Shown: positions 62,058-64,000 of the stretch, one piece after another | Layout of the letters: each line of letters starts with the position of its first letter | Numbering within the stretch: position 1 is the first letter of the stretch | Assembly (NCBI RefSeq): GCF_000092025.1 | Contig: NC_003062.2 | Span: 1,176,001-1,240,000, forward strand | Length of the DNA stretch: 64,000 nt | Direction of reading: 5' to 3' | From: Agrobacterium fabrum str. C58 | GTDB lineage: Bacteria; Pseudomonadota; Alphaproteobacteria; Rhizobiales; Rhizobiaceae | The notes under the pieces: generated by a model | Seen by the model: the letters and a program-made list of their open reading frames with translations, nothing else | What the model was told of the DNA's origin: nothing | Database searches by the model: none | Made by a program: the position numbers and the translations under genes

Positions 62058-62606
62058 GATAGAGACTCGCTCGCCGGCTAATTTGGGCAACCTATACCAT
62101 TGGTTTGCAAACCGGAATCGATTTCCCGCGGGCAACAAGCCTTTTCCGATTGCCCATGCACACGATTTTCGACCGCGCGAACCATGCGAGTGGGATGCGT
62201 CTGCTGCAGATATTGCTACACGCGTAAAATTTGCGCTTTGTTCATGTCGTCGGAAGGCGGAATGATTTTGCGCGGGCTCGATGCAGGGTTCTGCTCAGGA
62301 TTTCATCTGTCGGGCGCGGGCACCAGTGCTGGATGCACGGCTCGTCGTTCCGTCAAGGGGTGCATTTTGGGCCGGAAGCATGAACTGTTTCACTAAATGT
62401 TCCCGCTGATCCTCTATGAGTATTTGAGCGAAGGTGTATCAATTCGCAGATGACATCTTTGAAAATAAATTTCACAGATTCATATAATGACTAACTATAA
62501 CGTTGCAGATCGGTATATTGATTGGTTTACGACATAACTTCTTGAAAATTAGATATGTCTAATTCAACTGCGAACGGAATGAAAACAAACAGGAGACGAA
62601 CGGCGC
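62058..62606. other. AT-rich gap, no supported gene
   Basis: About 550 bp without a convincing coding frame. The part from 62380 to 62590 is markedly AT-rich compared with both sides. It may hold promoters for the small frames at 62607 or a non-coding RNA; I see no diagnostic motif. Confidence 0.4.
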
Positions 62607-62756
62607 ATGAATTGCACGTCAATGTTGTTTGCGCCGATATCCAGGCCTGTCTCCACCACTTTTAAAAACTGGACAGAAATAGTCAATAAAATCCGAATTC
62701 CCGTGTTTGGTGAAATCATTTTGCGTGGACAAAAAGCGACCGCTGCAGGACGATGA
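62607..62756 (+). CDS. Candidate 49-residue small gene
   Basis: ATG 62607 to TGA 62756 (MNCTSMLFAPISRPVSTTFK, then NWTEIVNKIRIPVFGEIILR). CAGGAGACG lies 6-8 bases upstream. Its stop overlaps ATG 62753 of the next frame as ATGA. No family recognised; the translation signals are the only support. Confidence 0.35.
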   Translation: MNCTSMLFAPISRPVSTTFKNWTEIVNKIRIPVFGEIILRGQKATAAGR

Positions 62757-62959
62757 ACTTTCCGTGGCAGCGATTTTTGGCCGGGCAGGGGTTCAAGAGA
62801 ACGGAGAGGCTTCCTAGATGGGAAGGGTGGGCGCAATCGCCGGCGTCAGGGATGTGTTCGCGAAATCATGCAGGAGACGCTATCCTGGCGGGGCTTTCGG
62901 ATGGCGAACTTGCGCTGGCATTCTTCAAACCAGGTGACGTTCCAGAAGGGATAAGTTGA
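62753..62959 (+). CDS. Candidate 68-residue small gene
   Basis: ATG 62753 to TGA 62959 (MNFPWQRFLAGQGFKRTERL...LSDGELALAFFKPGDVPEGI), coupled by ATGA to the previous frame and ending one base before the CoA-binding gene start. Could be a real linking gene or just the upstream region of that gene. No family recognised. Confidence 0.3.
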   Translation: MNFPWQRFLAGQGFKRTERLPRWEGWAQSPASGMCSRNHAGDAILAGLSDGELALAFFKPGDVPEGIS

Positions 62960-62960
62960 C

Positions 62961-63395
62961 ATGCAGCATGATACTTACGAGCCCGACTATCTCAGAAAAA
63001 TTCTGACTGACGTCAAAACCATCGCCCTGCTCGGTGCTTCACCCAATCCCGACAGGCCGAGCCACGGCGTGATGCGCTTTCTGCTGTCCAAGGGGTATCG
63101 CGTGTTTCCGGTCAATCCCGGCCAGGCGGGCAAGGAGATATTAGGGCAGAAGGTCTATGCCAGGCTTGCCGATATCCCTGAGGCGATCGACATGATCGAT
63201 GTTTTCCGCGCGCCGGAATATTTGTCGGCCATTGTCGAAGAGGCGATATTGCTGCCCGACCGACCATCGGTGATCTGGGGCCAGCTTTCGGTTCGTGACG
63301 ACAATGCCGCCGCCAAGGCGGAAGCCTATGGCATGGACGTGGTGATGGACCGTTGCCCGGCAATTGAGTATCCGCGTCTCAATATTGCGCGATAG
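62961..63395 (+). CDS. CoA-binding domain protein
   Basis: A 144-residue Rossmann-fold protein of the CoA_binding_2 type (KTIALLGASPNPDRPSHGVM, GYRVFPVNPGQAGKEILGQK, then VYARLADIPEAIDMIDVFR, DRCPAIEYPRL). Members bind CoA or thioesters; the reaction is unknown. Precedes the metY-like gene by 73 bp, as in many alphaproteobacteria. Confidence 0.88.
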   Translation: MQHDTYEPDYLRKILTDVKTIALLGASPNPDRPSHGVMRFLLSKGYRVFPVNPGQAGKEILGQKVYARLADIPEAIDMIDVFRAPEYLSAIVEEAILLPDRPSVIWGQLSVRDDNAAAKAEAYGMDVVMDRCPAIEYPRLNIAR

Positions 63396-63468
63396 TTGGT
63401 ACGGATTGCACTTATCATTTGACGCCAAGGCATTATGATCCCTCCAAAATTCCAATGGAGGAAACATA

Positions 63469-64000
63469 ATGTCGAGCAACAATCCCGGATTTTCGACGTT
63501 GGCCGTTCACGCCGGTGCGCAGCCTGATCCGACCACCGGCGCGCGCGCGACGCCGATTTATCAGACGACGGCCTATGCTTTCCGCGATGCCGATCACGCC
63601 GCCGCTTTGTTCGGATTGAAAGAGTTCGGCAATATCTACACCCGCATCATGAACCCCACCCAGGCAGTTCTGGAGGAGCGCGTGGCGGCGCTCGAAGGCG
63701 GCACGGCGGCGCTCGCTGTCGCTTCCGGTCACGCAGCACAATTGCTGGTTTTCCATACGCTCATGCAATCCGGTGATAATTTCGTCGCGGCCCGCCAGCT
63801 TTATGGCGGCTCGATCAACCAGTTCGGCCACGCCTTCAAGGGTTTCGACTGGCAGGTGCGCTGGGCGGACGCGGCAGACCCGGCGAGCTTCGAGGCGCAG
63901 ATCAATGAGCGCACGCGCGCCATCTTCATCGAAAGCCTCGCCAATCCCGGCGGCACCTTCGTCGATATTGCCGCGATTGCCGATGTCGCCCATCGTCACG
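63469..64000 (+). CDS. metY: O-acetylhomoserine sulfhydrylase, 5' part (cut by window end)
   Basis: The first 177 residues of a Cys/Met-metabolism PLP enzyme: FSTLAVHAGAQPDPTTGARA, TPIYQTTAYAFRDADHAAAL, YTRIMNPTQAVLEERVAALE and SGHAAQLLVFHTLMQSGDN. It probably makes homocysteine from O-acetylhomoserine and sulfide. TGGAGGAAA lies upstream of ATG 63469. The PLP lysine and the rest lie beyond the window. Confidence 0.88.
   Translation, partial: MSSNNPGFSTLAVHAGAQPDPTTGARATPIYQTTAYAFRDADHAAALFGLKEFGNIYTRIMNPTQAVLEERVAALEGGTAALAVASGHAAQLLVFHTLMQSGDNFVAARQLYGGSINQFGHAFKGFDWQVRWADAADPASFEAQINERTRAIFIESLANPGGTFVDIAAIADVAHRH

Noticed and set aside
63396..63468. SAM riboswitch upstream of the metY-like gene
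   Set aside because: Only 73 bp lie between the genes and I find no SAM-II type pseudoknot pairing there.

Overview
The window looks like a piece of the main chromosome of an Agrobacterium (Rhizobiaceae, A. tumefaciens/fabrum group). The support is gene content and order: an hmrR-regulated copper ATPase locus, a class III-type CPD photolyase of 479 codons, ExoD, many small rhizobial DUF proteins, a six-gene cluster that matches the unipolar polysaccharide (upp) genes, rhizobial intergenic palindromes, and an argC-speB-rpsI-rplM neighbourhood. Species assignment is inference; no database was searched.

Positions 1-10252 are the right-hand part of a T7-like prophage integrated at a tRNA-Leu(UAA) gene; its left end lies outside the window. 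It keeps an apparently intact T7-type single-subunit RNA polymerase, at least three short promoters that resemble T7 promoters, a T7 gp17-type tail fibre, an ArdA antirestriction protein, a MarR-like regulator, its own tRNA-Leu(UAA) and a tyrosine integrase ending beside attR. Replication, capsid, tail-tube and large-terminase genes are absent. Chimeric fragments (primase zinc motif next to an internal virion protein end, and a cut small terminase) mark internal deletions. Between the accessory genes sit three intercistronic RNAs that fold as type II hammerhead ribozymes (6391-6453, 7324-7391, 7819-7877). The pairing of a phage-own polymerase and promoters with serial self-cleaving RNAs is the most unusual feature of the window.

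10253-21070 is a copper locus with an ABC transporter inserted: actP (Cu+ ATPase), a 2Fe-2S/FAD reductase and hmrR, then a five-gene oligopeptide/nickel-type ABC transporter, then a divergent copZ-like chaperone. actP and copZ both carry a MerR-type operator with a 19-bp spacer, so HmrR probably controls both.

21074-46997 is ordinary chromosome: TrkH, threonine dehydratase, HlyU, a diguanylate cyclase, azoreductase/LysR pair, periplasmic CpdB with a likely Pho box, PilZ protein, a cysK-alaX-sseA sulfur operon (the sulfurtransferase is fused to a GNAT domain), photolyase, Ogt, ExoD, small envelope and stress-type proteins, tRNA-Asn and tRNA-Pro.

47075-55541 is the polysaccharide cluster: uppF, uppE, uppD, uppC on the minus strand, uppB divergent, uppA convergent. 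Together they give a lipid-linked sugar transferase, a glycosyltransferase, a Wza-type exporter, a Wzz/Wzc-type co-polymerase with a degenerate P-loop, a polymerase and an acyl/acetyltransferase-like protein.

55639-64000 carries ctaA (heme A synthesis), an aminoglycoside-phosphotransferase-like protein overlapping argC, an agmatinase-like speB, rpsI and rplM with a clear sigma-70 promoter and terminator, an EamA transporter, an AT-rich gap with two candidate small genes, a CoA-binding protein and the start of an O-acetylhomoserine sulfhydrylase gene cut by the window edge.
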